Source of the DNA: an uncultured Selenomonadaceae bacterium
Lineage (GTDB): Bacteria > Bacillota > Negativicutes > Selenomonadales > Selenomonadaceae
Length of the DNA stretch: 42,724 nt
NCBI GenBank assembly: GCA_905234505.1
Contig: CAJOIA010000002.1
Span: forward strand, 1-42,724
Direction of reading: 5' to 3'
The notes beneath the pieces are model-generated. The model saw only the letters and a list, made by a program, of their open reading frames with translations, was not told the DNA's origin and searched no databases. The translations under genes and the position numbers were made by a program. Below, in pieces: positions 19,856 through 28,188 of this stretch. Position 1 is the stretch's first letter. The number at the start of each line of letters is the position of its first letter.

Positions 19856-20985
19856 AGTTGTTCGCTTTCTAGTTTTGATAAAAATTTTTCCATAGCTTGC
19901 CTATATTCGCCGGTTAATTTTTCTCCGGTCTCAAATTCAAAGAAATCAGCGAAATTTTCAATGATGGAAACATTTTCGCGCATTTCCATTGCTCGCGCAG
20001 GATTTTCAATTTTCCTCTCCAGATTAATAAATTGCACGCTTAAAATATTTGGAAAGGCGCTGTCTCTCAGCTTTTCCATAGCATAAAGCACGTGATTTTT
20101 ATCTGTCAAATTCGCGTGAATATAATCTAGACTTCGCGCAGAATTTTTCAATTCGTCAACAGTTCCCTCGATAATTCGCACGTCTCGACGCGGTTTTAAA
20201 TCGATATGCTCAAATGAAGTTTTGCCAGCGCCGTCTAAATTAATCAGCGTCACGCCCTTGTTATATCTGGCTTCGTCGAAAGAATATTTCAAGAGCGAGC
20301 CGCTGTAACGCACAATATAATTGTTTTTTTTCATAGTCTGCGGTTTGTGCAGATGCCCCAGCGCGGTGTAGTTATAATCGGCGAAATTAGCCGCGTCGAC
20401 ATTTTCAACAGCGCCGACAAATTTTCTCTCGGATTCGGAAGTCAAGCCGCCCGCTGCGAAAAGATGAGCCACTGCCACGCTACGTTTACCGGCGGGAATT
20501 TTTTTTCTGCACTCGGCAATATAAAATTTATTGGCGGCGTTAATGTCAAGTTCGTTCTGCGCGAAAACATTTTTAATTTCAGCAGCCTCAAAAAAAGGTA
20601 TAAGCGAAAAATAAACTTCACCAAATTTATCAGACAAAACAATTGGCGCAGGATTTTTAACCGGCTTGGTATTAATAAAAAAATTGGACTGCGCGAAAAG
20701 TTTTCTGCCAAAATGTAAGCGCTCGGCGCTGTCGTGGTTGCCGGAAATGCTGAGTACTGGAATTTTTCGCTCAATCAATTTGGAAATAATTTCGTCCAAA
20801 AGATTAATAGCGTCAACCGGCGGAATAGCTCTGTCGTAAATATCGCCCGCAATTATTACCGCGTCAATTTTGCTGGCGTCCAACAGCTTCAAAAATTCGT
20901 CCAAAATGTATTTCTGATCGTCAATTAGCGATTGATTTTTCAATGTCTTGCCCAAGTGCCAATCAGCCGTGTGAATAATTCGCAT
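19852..20985 (-). CDS. sbcD: SbcD-like exonuclease subunit (Mre11 family)
   Basis: MRIIHTADWHLGKTL, DAVIIAGDIYDRAIPP, SISGNHDSAERL. Confidence 0.9.
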   Translation of the reverse strand: MRIIHTADWHLGKTLKNQSLIDDQKYILDEFLKLLDASKIDAVIIAGDIYDRAIPPVDAINLLDEIISKLIERKIPVLSISGNHDSAERLHFGRKLFAQSNFFINTKPVKNPAPIVLSDKFGEVYFSLIPFFEAAEIKNVFAQNELDINAANKFYIAECRKKIPAGKRSVAVAHLFAAGGLTSESERKFVGAVENVDAANFADYNYTALGHLHKPQTMKKNNYIVRYSGSLLKYSFDEARYNKGVTLINLDGAGKTSFEHIDLKPRRDVRIIEGTVDELKNSARSLDYIHANLTDKNHVLYAMEKLRDSAFPNILSVQFINLERKIENPARAMEMRENVSIIENFADFFEFETGEKLTGEYRQAMEKFLSKLESEQL

Positions 20986-21043
20986 AAAAACTTCCCTCCT
21001 ACAAGTATTTTAACACGCCGCTGAAATTTTAACAATTCTATAG

Positions 21044-21072
21044 TTCGACTTTTGATTAAGCCTGTGTTATAC
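21044..21072 (+). promoter_or_regulatory. Candidate promoter for the Lrp/AsnC-family gene
   Basis: TTCGAC-N17-TTATAC upstream of ATG 21105 with tggagga RBS. Confidence 0.45.
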
Positions 21073-21104
21073 TTTGCCGAAAAAATTTTTATCTGGAGGA
21101 CATT

Positions 21105-21584
21105 ATGAGAGAATTACTTGAAATCCTTGAACACAACGCGCGAATTTCCGTCAGTGAATTGGCGGTTATGTTGCAGAAATCCGAATACGAAATTGAAAAG
21201 GAAATTTCCCGCCTTGAGCGCGAAAAAATTATTTTGTCATATGGCGCGCTTATAAATTGGGAGCGTTTCGGCGAAGATACCGTTACTGCCGTGATTGAAA
21301 TAAATTTGACGCCGCAGCGCGAAGTTGGATTCGATGCCATTGCCGAAAGAATTTATCGCTTTGACGAAGTGCGAACGGTTTATCTTATGAGCGGCAATTT
21401 TGATTTGCTCGTTATCATTGAAGGCAAATCGCTAAAGGACGTGGCAAATTTTGTTGCAACGCGCCTTTCGACGATTGAAGGCGTAACCCAGACGCGCAGT
21501 CATTTTATGTTGAAGGCTTATAAAAAAGACGGCGTAATTATTGACGACGAAGAGCAAGATAGAAGGCTGGTGGTGACGCCGTGA
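21105..21584 (+). CDS. Lrp/AsnC family transcriptional regulator
   Basis: N-terminal HTH (LLEILEHNARISVSELAVMLQKSEYEIEKEI) and RAM domain. Confidence 0.9.
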   Translation: MRELLEILEHNARISVSELAVMLQKSEYEIEKEISRLEREKIILSYGALINWERFGEDTVTAVIEINLTPQREVGFDAIAERIYRFDEVRTVYLMSGNFDLLVIIEGKSLKDVANFVATRLSTIEGVTQTRSHFMLKAYKKDGVIIDDEEQDRRLVVTP

Positions 21585-22744
21585 ATTGGAGCGAAAAGCT
21601 TTCAAATTCTGTTCAATCCATCGCGCCGAGCGGTATCAGAAAATTTTTTGACATAGCGGCGCAAATGCAGGACGTTATCTCATTGGGCGTAGGTGAGCCG
21701 GATTTTGTAACGCCCTGGACAATTCGCGAAAGTTGCGTTTATGGTTTAGAGCGCGGCTATACAAGTTACACTGCCAATCGCGGTATGCCCGAACTTCGCG
21801 CAGAAATCGCCAATCACTTTAAAAAGCGTTACAATCTCAACTACAACAGCGACAAAGAAATTTTAGTTACAGTTGGCGTTAGCGAGGCAATGGATTTAGC
21901 CATTCGCGCAGTGCTCAATCCTGGCGATGAAGTTTTAATTCCGGAACCGTGCTATGTTTCATATCAAGCCTGCACAGTTTTAGCGGGCGGCATTCCTGTT
22001 TCAGTTCCCGCTAAGATTGAAAATGAATTTCGCATAACACCAGAGGAACTTGAGCCGTACGTTACGCCGAAAACCAAAGTTTTGCTTATTGGCTATCCGA
22101 ATAATCCGACCGGCGCAATTATGGAGCGCGACGATTTATTGAAAATTGCTGACTTTGCCGAAGCTCATGATCTGATTGTTATCAGCGACGAAATTTACGG
22201 CGATTTAACTTATAACGGCGTCCATGAATGTTTTGCCGCGTTGCCCAATATGCGCGACCGCACGATACTTTTGAACGGTTTCAGCAAAGCTTATGCGATG
22301 ACCGGTTGGCGCATTGGTTATGCTCTGAGCAATGCTGATTTCATTGGTGCTATGACGAAAATTCACCAATACACTATGCTTTGCGCGCCGATAACTGCGC
22401 AAGTTGCGGCGATTGAAGCTTTGAAACGCGGCGAAAAGTATATGCAAAAAATGGTTGCTGAATACGACCGGCGCAGAAAATTAATTTATGACGGCTTTAA
22501 ACAGCTTGGTATGGATAGTTTTGAGCCGCGCGGCGCTTTTTACATTTTCCCCAATATCGAATCCAGCGGTTTGACGTCTGAAGAATTTGCTGAAAAGTTG
22601 ATTATGGCGGAGCACGTCGCGCTTGTACCAGGAACGGCTTTTGGCAAATCGGGCGCAGGGCATGTTCGTTGCTCATACGCCACCAGCATTGATAAAATTT
22701 CTGAGGCTTTAAATCGCATTGAGCATTTTTTAACCAAGAGGTGA
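21581..22744 (+). CDS. PLP-dependent class I/II aminotransferase
   Basis: VISLGVGEPDFVTPWTIRE, YPNNPTGAIM, GFSKAYAMTGWRIGYA; ATGA-like overlap with Lrp gene. Confidence 0.95.
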   Translation: MNWSEKLSNSVQSIAPSGIRKFFDIAAQMQDVISLGVGEPDFVTPWTIRESCVYGLERGYTSYTANRGMPELRAEIANHFKKRYNLNYNSDKEILVTVGVSEAMDLAIRAVLNPGDEVLIPEPCYVSYQACTVLAGGIPVSVPAKIENEFRITPEELEPYVTPKTKVLLIGYPNNPTGAIMERDDLLKIADFAEAHDLIVISDEIYGDLTYNGVHECFAALPNMRDRTILLNGFSKAYAMTGWRIGYALSNADFIGAMTKIHQYTMLCAPITAQVAAIEALKRGEKYMQKMVAEYDRRRKLIYDGFKQLGMDSFEPRGAFYIFPNIESSGLTSEEFAEKLIMAEHVALVPGTAFGKSGAGHVRCSYATSIDKISEALNRIEHFLTKR

Positions 22745-22749
22745 TTAAA

Positions 22750-23850
22750 ATGTTTAAATCGTTAACAAAAAAAGTAACTGCGGGAATAACGGCGGCGGCT
22801 TTAGGTTTGTCAATAACTTTTTCAGCTCCTGCGACGGCTGAAGCAATTAGTTTGGGCGATGTTATCGGCGTTACAGTATCTGCAGTGGCAGCGCGTCAAC
22901 AAATCAAAAAGCAAATCGCCAATTTCAATGACACTGAAACCGGCAGATCAAACCTTTTATCTCAATTTCAAAAAGAACACGGCGTCAATGACGATCCTGT
23001 CCTCAACGCTCGCCTTGACAAAATTATGCAAGAGTTGACTTATGCTGTGGGCAAGGTCGACTCTTCGATTTATGAGAAACCCTACAAATATTTTGTTTCT
23101 GCCGATAAAACTTTGAATGCTGCTTGCTCGCTTGGACATGTAATGATGGTTAATACCGGAGCTTTTGATTACCTCGCTACCGACGACGAAATTGCGGCTA
23201 TTGTCGGTCACGAAATGGGACACGGTCAAAAAAATCACGTTGCCAAAGGCAATGAAAAAAATATCACCAAAGCGGCACTGGCTCAAATGGGCGTAATAGC
23301 TGCGGGCGGCGGAACTTTGGCAAATGTTGTTGGCGCGCTCACTTTAAAAAATTCAACCGCTCACGGAAGCAAGAAATACGAAACTGAAGCCGACAATCTC
23401 GCTTGGGAATATATGTTGAATACCGATTATAATATTGGTGCGTGCGCGGCAGTTATGCAAAGACTTTCCGAATTGTACGGCGGTAAAGCTCAAAATAAAT
23501 TTGCTTCCTTCCTTAATCCGTCTGATCATCCAAATACTGATAGTCGCCGCGATAATTACGCTAAAAAACTTTACGAATACAGCGGCAAACACGCCAGCGC
23601 TAAAGACGGCGTCATTACAATTAATGGCAAAAAATTTACCACAATAGCTAAAACTACGAATATGTCATCTGCTGAACGTTCATTTTTTGTTTTAGGAAAT
23701 TTAGCAAAAGCGTATCATAACGGTAAAATGGCTGGCAAGGCAATTGTACATAACGGCTCAATTTATATTGAAGACCAGTTGATTATGTCGCCCTCTGCCG
23801 GTGATGAAGACGTCTATACACTTGCCGAAAGACTAAATGCAATTAAATGA
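22750..23850 (+). CDS. M48-family metalloprotease, secreted
   Basis: signal peptide; AIVGHEMGHGQKNH HExxH motif; KYETEADNLAWEYM; ATG 22750 with agaggtg RBS. Confidence 0.9.
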   Translation: MFKSLTKKVTAGITAAALGLSITFSAPATAEAISLGDVIGVTVSAVAARQQIKKQIANFNDTETGRSNLLSQFQKEHGVNDDPVLNARLDKIMQELTYAVGKVDSSIYEKPYKYFVSADKTLNAACSLGHVMMVNTGAFDYLATDDEIAAIVGHEMGHGQKNHVAKGNEKNITKAALAQMGVIAAGGGTLANVVGALTLKNSTAHGSKKYETEADNLAWEYMLNTDYNIGACAAVMQRLSELYGGKAQNKFASFLNPSDHPNTDSRRDNYAKKLYEYSGKHASAKDGVITINGKKFTTIAKTTNMSSAERSFFVLGNLAKAYHNGKMAGKAIVHNGSIYIEDQLIMSPSAGDEDVYTLAERLNAIK

Positions 23851-23869
23851 GTTTTAATCAGCATTTCTT

Positions 23870-24090
23870 TCTTTTTGTAAAAAGCAAGAAACGCTTGCGC
23901 GGTTTGCGAAAGCAAAGCGTGCTCTTTAGTACAAAGAAAGAAAAACAAAAGTAGGATCGATCGTGAGAGTTAAGACGAGAGTGATTAAGAAATAGGTAGT
24001 AGCCGCGCAAATTTTCAATCCTGAAAATGGCGCGGAGGGCGCGCGTCCTTGCGCGCCTCACTTGTCTATTGTCTACTGTCTATTGTGGAG
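23870..24090. repeat. Candidate REP/MITE-like palindromic intergenic element with 7-bp TGTCTAY tandem tail
   Basis: tttctttctttttgta...tacaaagaaagaaaaac imperfect inverted repeat, GAGGgCGCGC/GCGCGCCTC hairpin, tgtctat-tgtctac-tgtctat. Confidence 0.5.
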
Positions 24091-24099
24091 GGTTTCTTT

Positions 24100-25722
24100 A
24101 TGCAAAAAAAATTTATAGCAAAAACTTTAGCCGTTCTATTGGGTGTCGGAGTATTTACTGCCGCCGTTCCGAATGTCGGTGCTGTCAACACTTGCAATGC
24201 GGCTTTCACTTTTAAAAATATCGGGCAAACTTACGACCTAACCTTTGATTCAACGCGCGGCGTAGAAAAAACTTTAATTTACGAGGGCAAAGAAATTCGA
24301 TTTATAGCCTATGAAAATATTGTTTATGTCAAAAAGCCCGTCAATGTCGAAGCACAAAGTTTGAGTATTTACGTTCCTGCTGAATACCTTGAAGGCGGCA
24401 CAATTAACGATTACACGGCTGAAACCGCGCCAATATTTATGCCAAATGGCGTCGGCGGCTATATGCCTGGCGAAATTAAACCGCCGACTGATAATGATCC
24501 AATGAGCAAAGGTCCAAATGCGGCGCTTGTGGCTCTTTCGCGCGGTATGGTTGTCGTTTGTCCGGCTATTCGCGGCAGAACTACCGTTACTGATGGCGTG
24601 TATGTCGGTAAAGCCCCTGCGTTGATTGTCGATTACAAGGCGGCTGTGCGTTATTTGCGCTTCAATCAAGATAAATTGCCTGCAGGCGATACCAATAAAA
24701 TTATTTCCAATGGAACTTCGGCAGGCGGCGCATTATCGGCAGCTCTCGGCACTATGGGTAATGCACCTGAATTTGAGCCATACCTTGAAGAAATTGGCGC
24801 GGCTGAAGAACGCGACGATATTTTTGCCTCGAGCGATTATTGCCCGATAACCAACCTTGAAAATGCTGATAAAGCCTACGAATGGATTTTTTATGGCGAA
24901 AATAAATATTACCAGGCAATGTGGCAAATTCAAGATTTAAAAGAGCGGCTCAACAATAAAAAATTTAAAATCAATGCTGACAGCGCCAATAATCCTAAAA
25001 CCGTTAAAGATGCAAGTACCATGACTAAGGCTGAAATTCAAATTTCCGGTGTCCTGCGCGACGCTTTCCCTGAATACGTCAACAGTTTAAAACTGCGCGA
25101 CGAACGCGGAAAAACTTTGACATTGAACAAAAAAGGCGAAGGCTCTTTCAAAGATTATATTAAACGCAAATACATTGAATCTGCGCAAAAAGCCCTTGAC
25201 GCCGGTGAAGATTTATCCAATGTGAATTGGGTGATTATCAAGAAAGATAAAGTTGTTGACGTGGATTTATCGAAATATCCTGCCGCTGTAACTCGCCAGA
25301 AAGCTGCGCCCGCGTTTGACAAAATGGATTTAAGCTCCGCTGAAAATGATGAATTTGGAACCACAGAAAATCGCCCACGTCATTTCACCGAGATTATTCA
25401 AAAAAATTCCGGCGGCACGATGGCTAAGGCTGAACAAATTATGCTGATGAATCCTATGAATTTTATTGGTCGCGCAGATGTTACAATGGCTAAACATTTT
25501 CGCATTCGGCACGGCGCGGCTGACAGAGATACCAGCTTGGCAATTCCGGCGATTTTGGCGCTGAAACTTCAAAATAGCGGCGTTGACGTAGATTTTTTCA
25601 GCCCATGGGGCGTTGGACATAAAGGCGATTATGATTTAGAAGAACTTTTTGATTGGATTGACAATATTTGTAAAGTTGACGAAGTAAAATTTAATATGAA
25701 AGATTTAACAAATAGAGATTAG
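24100..25722 (+). CDS. Secreted tannase-like alpha/beta hydrolase
   Basis: signal peptide at 24100 start; ISNGTSAGGALSAALGTMGN nucleophile elbow; SSDYCPITNLENADKAYEW; conserved C-terminal His region (WGVGHKGDYD). Confidence 0.75.
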   Translation: MQKKFIAKTLAVLLGVGVFTAAVPNVGAVNTCNAAFTFKNIGQTYDLTFDSTRGVEKTLIYEGKEIRFIAYENIVYVKKPVNVEAQSLSIYVPAEYLEGGTINDYTAETAPIFMPNGVGGYMPGEIKPPTDNDPMSKGPNAALVALSRGMVVVCPAIRGRTTVTDGVYVGKAPALIVDYKAAVRYLRFNQDKLPAGDTNKIISNGTSAGGALSAALGTMGNAPEFEPYLEEIGAAEERDDIFASSDYCPITNLENADKAYEWIFYGENKYYQAMWQIQDLKERLNNKKFKINADSANNPKTVKDASTMTKAEIQISGVLRDAFPEYVNSLKLRDERGKTLTLNKKGEGSFKDYIKRKYIESAQKALDAGEDLSNVNWVIIKKDKVVDVDLSKYPAAVTRQKAAPAFDKMDLSSAENDEFGTTENRPRHFTEIIQKNSGGTMAKAEQIMLMNPMNFIGRADVTMAKHFRIRHGAADRDTSLAIPAILALKLQNSGVDVDFFSPWGVGHKGDYDLEELFDWIDNICKVDEVKFNMKDLTNRD

Positions 25723-25780
25723 GGAAAAGGGAATAGTGTTTTTTACCCTAATCCCTAGCCCCTAAACCCTAAACCCTAAA
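25718..25780. repeat. Heptanucleotide inverted-repeat element, copy B
   Basis: tagggaaaagggaatagtgttttttaccctaatccctagcccctaaaccctaaaccctaaa. Confidence 0.85.
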
Positions 25781-25866
25781 AAAGGGGAGCTTGCAGACAA
25801 GCTGAGAGGAAGTTGAACACTTCGACCCATGAACCTGATTCGGATAATGCCGACGTAGGAATTTTT
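25779..25866 (+). promoter_or_regulatory. TPP riboswitch (THI element)
   Basis: ggggagcttgcagacaagCTGAGAGGaagttgaacacttcgACCCatGAACCTGATtcGGATAATGCCgacGTAGGAA. Confidence 0.97.
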
Positions 25867-25878
25867 AACAGTAAAAAT

Positions 25879-25917
25879 GGAGAAGATTCCGCGCGGGAGT
25901 CTTCTCCAAATTTTTTT
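25879..25917 (+). terminator. Intrinsic terminator, riboswitch expression platform
   Basis: GGAGAAGATTCC gcgc GGGAGTCTTCTCC followed by aaattttttt, just before the thiT RBS. Confidence 0.85.
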
Positions 25918-25929
25918 GAGGTGACATTA

Positions 25930-26580
25930 ATGTTAGAAAACGTTTTAACGATTTTGCAAACCCCAAGCAGTTCATTCGCGCTTTTGGGCGTTTTATTTTT
26001 GATAGGATTTGGTTTGTACCTGCGGCGAATAAAATTAACAACCAGCATATTGATAAATATTTCGCTGATGTTGGCGCTGGCGTTTTTGCTTCATCAACTG
26101 CGGCTTTATCATTTCCCACAAGGCGGCTCTGTCACGCCGGGCGGAATGATACCTTTGCTGATAATTTCGTTTCGATATGGTGCGGGCGTCGGCGCATTGG
26201 CGGGCTTCGTATTCGGCTTATTAAATATGATTCAAGATCCTTTCATACTGCACCCAATTCAAGTGCTGTTCGATTATCCGCTGCCGTATATGGCAATGGG
26301 CTTAGCGGGACTGTCGCGGAATTTTATTTTAGCGGCGATAATTGCATTTGCAGGAAGATTCGCCTGTCATTTTATTTCGGGCGTGGTATTTTTCGCGTCG
26401 TACGCACCTGAAGGAATGTCGCCAGTCATTTATTCACTGACGGCAAACGCGACTTATATGTTGCCGGAAATGCTAATTTGTTGCGTGATTTTAAAATTTT
26501 TACCAGTCGAAAGATTATTGCGGGCAATGGACAAAAATACGCCGAATCCTTATCTAGCGGCAAATTCCAATACACGCTGA
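25930..26580 (+). CDS. thiT: Energy-coupled thiamine transporter S-component ThiT
   Basis: six-TM protein, GGSVTPGGMIPLLIISFRYGAGVGALAGFVFGLLNMIQDPFI, downstream of TPP riboswitch. Confidence 0.92.
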   Translation: MLENVLTILQTPSSSFALLGVLFLIGFGLYLRRIKLTTSILINISLMLALAFLLHQLRLYHFPQGGSVTPGGMIPLLIISFRYGAGVGALAGFVFGLLNMIQDPFILHPIQVLFDYPLPYMAMGLAGLSRNFILAAIIAFAGRFACHFISGVVFFASYAPEGMSPVIYSLTANATYMLPEMLICCVILKFLPVERLLRAMDKNTPNPYLAANSNTR

Positions 26581-28058
26581 GGCATTTCTTCCTGGTCGCA
26601 AATATTTTCGTGAAGAATTTTAGCAGTTTCCAGAGCCGCGAGGTTTTTGGGAACTTTTTTATTGGAAAGCAAACTCAATTTGTCGAACTGCGCGAAATCG
26701 TCAAGCCCTTCAAATTTTTCACCGAGCGCATTTAAAACCGAACTGGTAAATTTAAATGGGCTGGCAGTCGACGCCAAAATCACCGGCAACATATCTTTTG
26801 TAGCGCGGCGATATTTACCAAGAACCTGCATGGCAACGGCGGTGTGCGTGTCAACCAGATATTTGAAATTGCCGAAAACCTCTTTAATAATGCTGGCGGT
26901 TTCTTCTTCGGTGGCGAAATCAGCGTAGAAAATTTTATCGAGTTTCTTTTTCAGCGGCGTATCAATTTTATATTTGCCGGTGGTCTGCAATTCAGTCATA
27001 TAACGTTTCACAGCTTTAATATCGCCGCCGGTTTCGTGATAAAGCAGGCGCTCAAGGTTGCTGGAAATTAAAATATCCATCGAAGGCGAGACTGTTTTAT
27101 GAAATTCGCGGTTGCGATTATAAACGCCGGTATTGAAAAAATCTGTCAGCACATTATTAATATTCGACGCGCAAATCAGCTTTTTAACGGGCAAACCCAT
27201 TCTGCGGGCGTAATACGCGGCTAAAATATTTCCAAAATTGCCGGTAGGCACAATGACATTCACCAAATCGCCGAGTTTAATTGAACCGGCTTTGACAAAT
27301 TCAGCGTAGGACGAAAAATAATAAACGATCTGCGGCACTAAACGCCCCCAGTTAATTGAATTGGCAGAGCTGAGTTTGACATTGGCTTTTTCAAGTTCTG
27401 CGCGAATATTTTCGTCACTGAAAATTTTTTTTACGCCGTTTTGGCAATCGTCGAAATTGCCATTAACCGCCACCACGTTAACATTTTTGCCAATTTGAGT
27501 AACCATCTGCAGACGCTGAATTTTGCTAACGCCGCCGTCCGGATAAAACACCATAATCTTTGTTTGCGGCACATCGGCAAATCCCGCCAAAGCAGCCTTG
27601 CCAGTATCTCCTGAAGTAGCCACAAGTATTAAAATTTCTTTGGTTTCACCAATTTTTTTCAAAGCTTTGCTCATAAGTTGCGGCAACATTTGAAGAGCCA
27701 AATCTTTAAAAGCGCTCGTTGGTCCATGCCACAATTCCATTACTCCAACAGGCGATTTAGTATTTTGCGGGTCGCGTATCAAAATTGACAGCGGAACTTT
27801 TGAAGGTACGTCGAACCAGTCATAAGCAAGTTCCGCGCATTCGGCAAGTTCGTTGTCTGTGTAATCGGTTAAATATTGCCTCAAAATTGCAACCGCGCGC
27901 TGCGAGTAAGTCATATTTACCAGTGCGTTTATATCGTCGAGCTTCATTCTTGGAATTGACTCCGGCACGAATAATCCGCCGTCCGCCGCTAATCCTTGCA
28001 GTATTGCTTCTGCAGAGCTTATTGGTTTTATTTTGGAGCGTGTGCTAATGTAATTCAC
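26550..28058 (-). CDS. thrC: Threonine synthase
   Basis: NYISTRSKIKPISSAEAILQGLAADGGLFVPESIP, HGPTSAFKDLALQ, ATSGDTGKAAL; GTG start at 28058 with ggaggt RBS. Confidence 0.95.
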   Translation of the reverse strand: MNYISTRSKIKPISSAEAILQGLAADGGLFVPESIPRMKLDDINALVNMTYSQRAVAILRQYLTDYTDNELAECAELAYDWFDVPSKVPLSILIRDPQNTKSPVGVMELWHGPTSAFKDLALQMLPQLMSKALKKIGETKEILILVATSGDTGKAALAGFADVPQTKIMVFYPDGGVSKIQRLQMVTQIGKNVNVVAVNGNFDDCQNGVKKIFSDENIRAELEKANVKLSSANSINWGRLVPQIVYYFSSYAEFVKAGSIKLGDLVNVIVPTGNFGNILAAYYARRMGLPVKKLICASNINNVLTDFFNTGVYNRNREFHKTVSPSMDILISSNLERLLYHETGGDIKAVKRYMTELQTTGKYKIDTPLKKKLDKIFYADFATEEETASIIKEVFGNFKYLVDTHTAVAMQVLGKYRRATKDMLPVILASTASPFKFTSSVLNALGEKFEGLDDFAQFDKLSLLSNKKVPKNLAALETAKILHENICDQEEMPQRVLEFAAR

Positions 28059-28098
28059 AAAACAACCTCCTAGAATTTTTTTTTCGATTGTATCACTT

Positions 28099-28127
28099 TT
28101 GCCACGAATAGGAAAGATTTTTATATT
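28099..28127 (+). promoter_or_regulatory. Candidate promoter for hom-thrB
   Basis: TTGCCA-N17-TATATT. Confidence 0.45.
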
Positions 28128-28188
28128 GAAGGAATTATAACGCCCGCCGCCGAATATTTTGTAATTCAAGATAAGGAGGAAATTTTTT

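Noticed and set aside
25718-25780. CCCTAAA runs as a real telomere or linear chromosome end
   Set aside because: Only short interstitial arrays inside bacterial coding context, paired with opposite-strand TAGGG arms; not a terminus.
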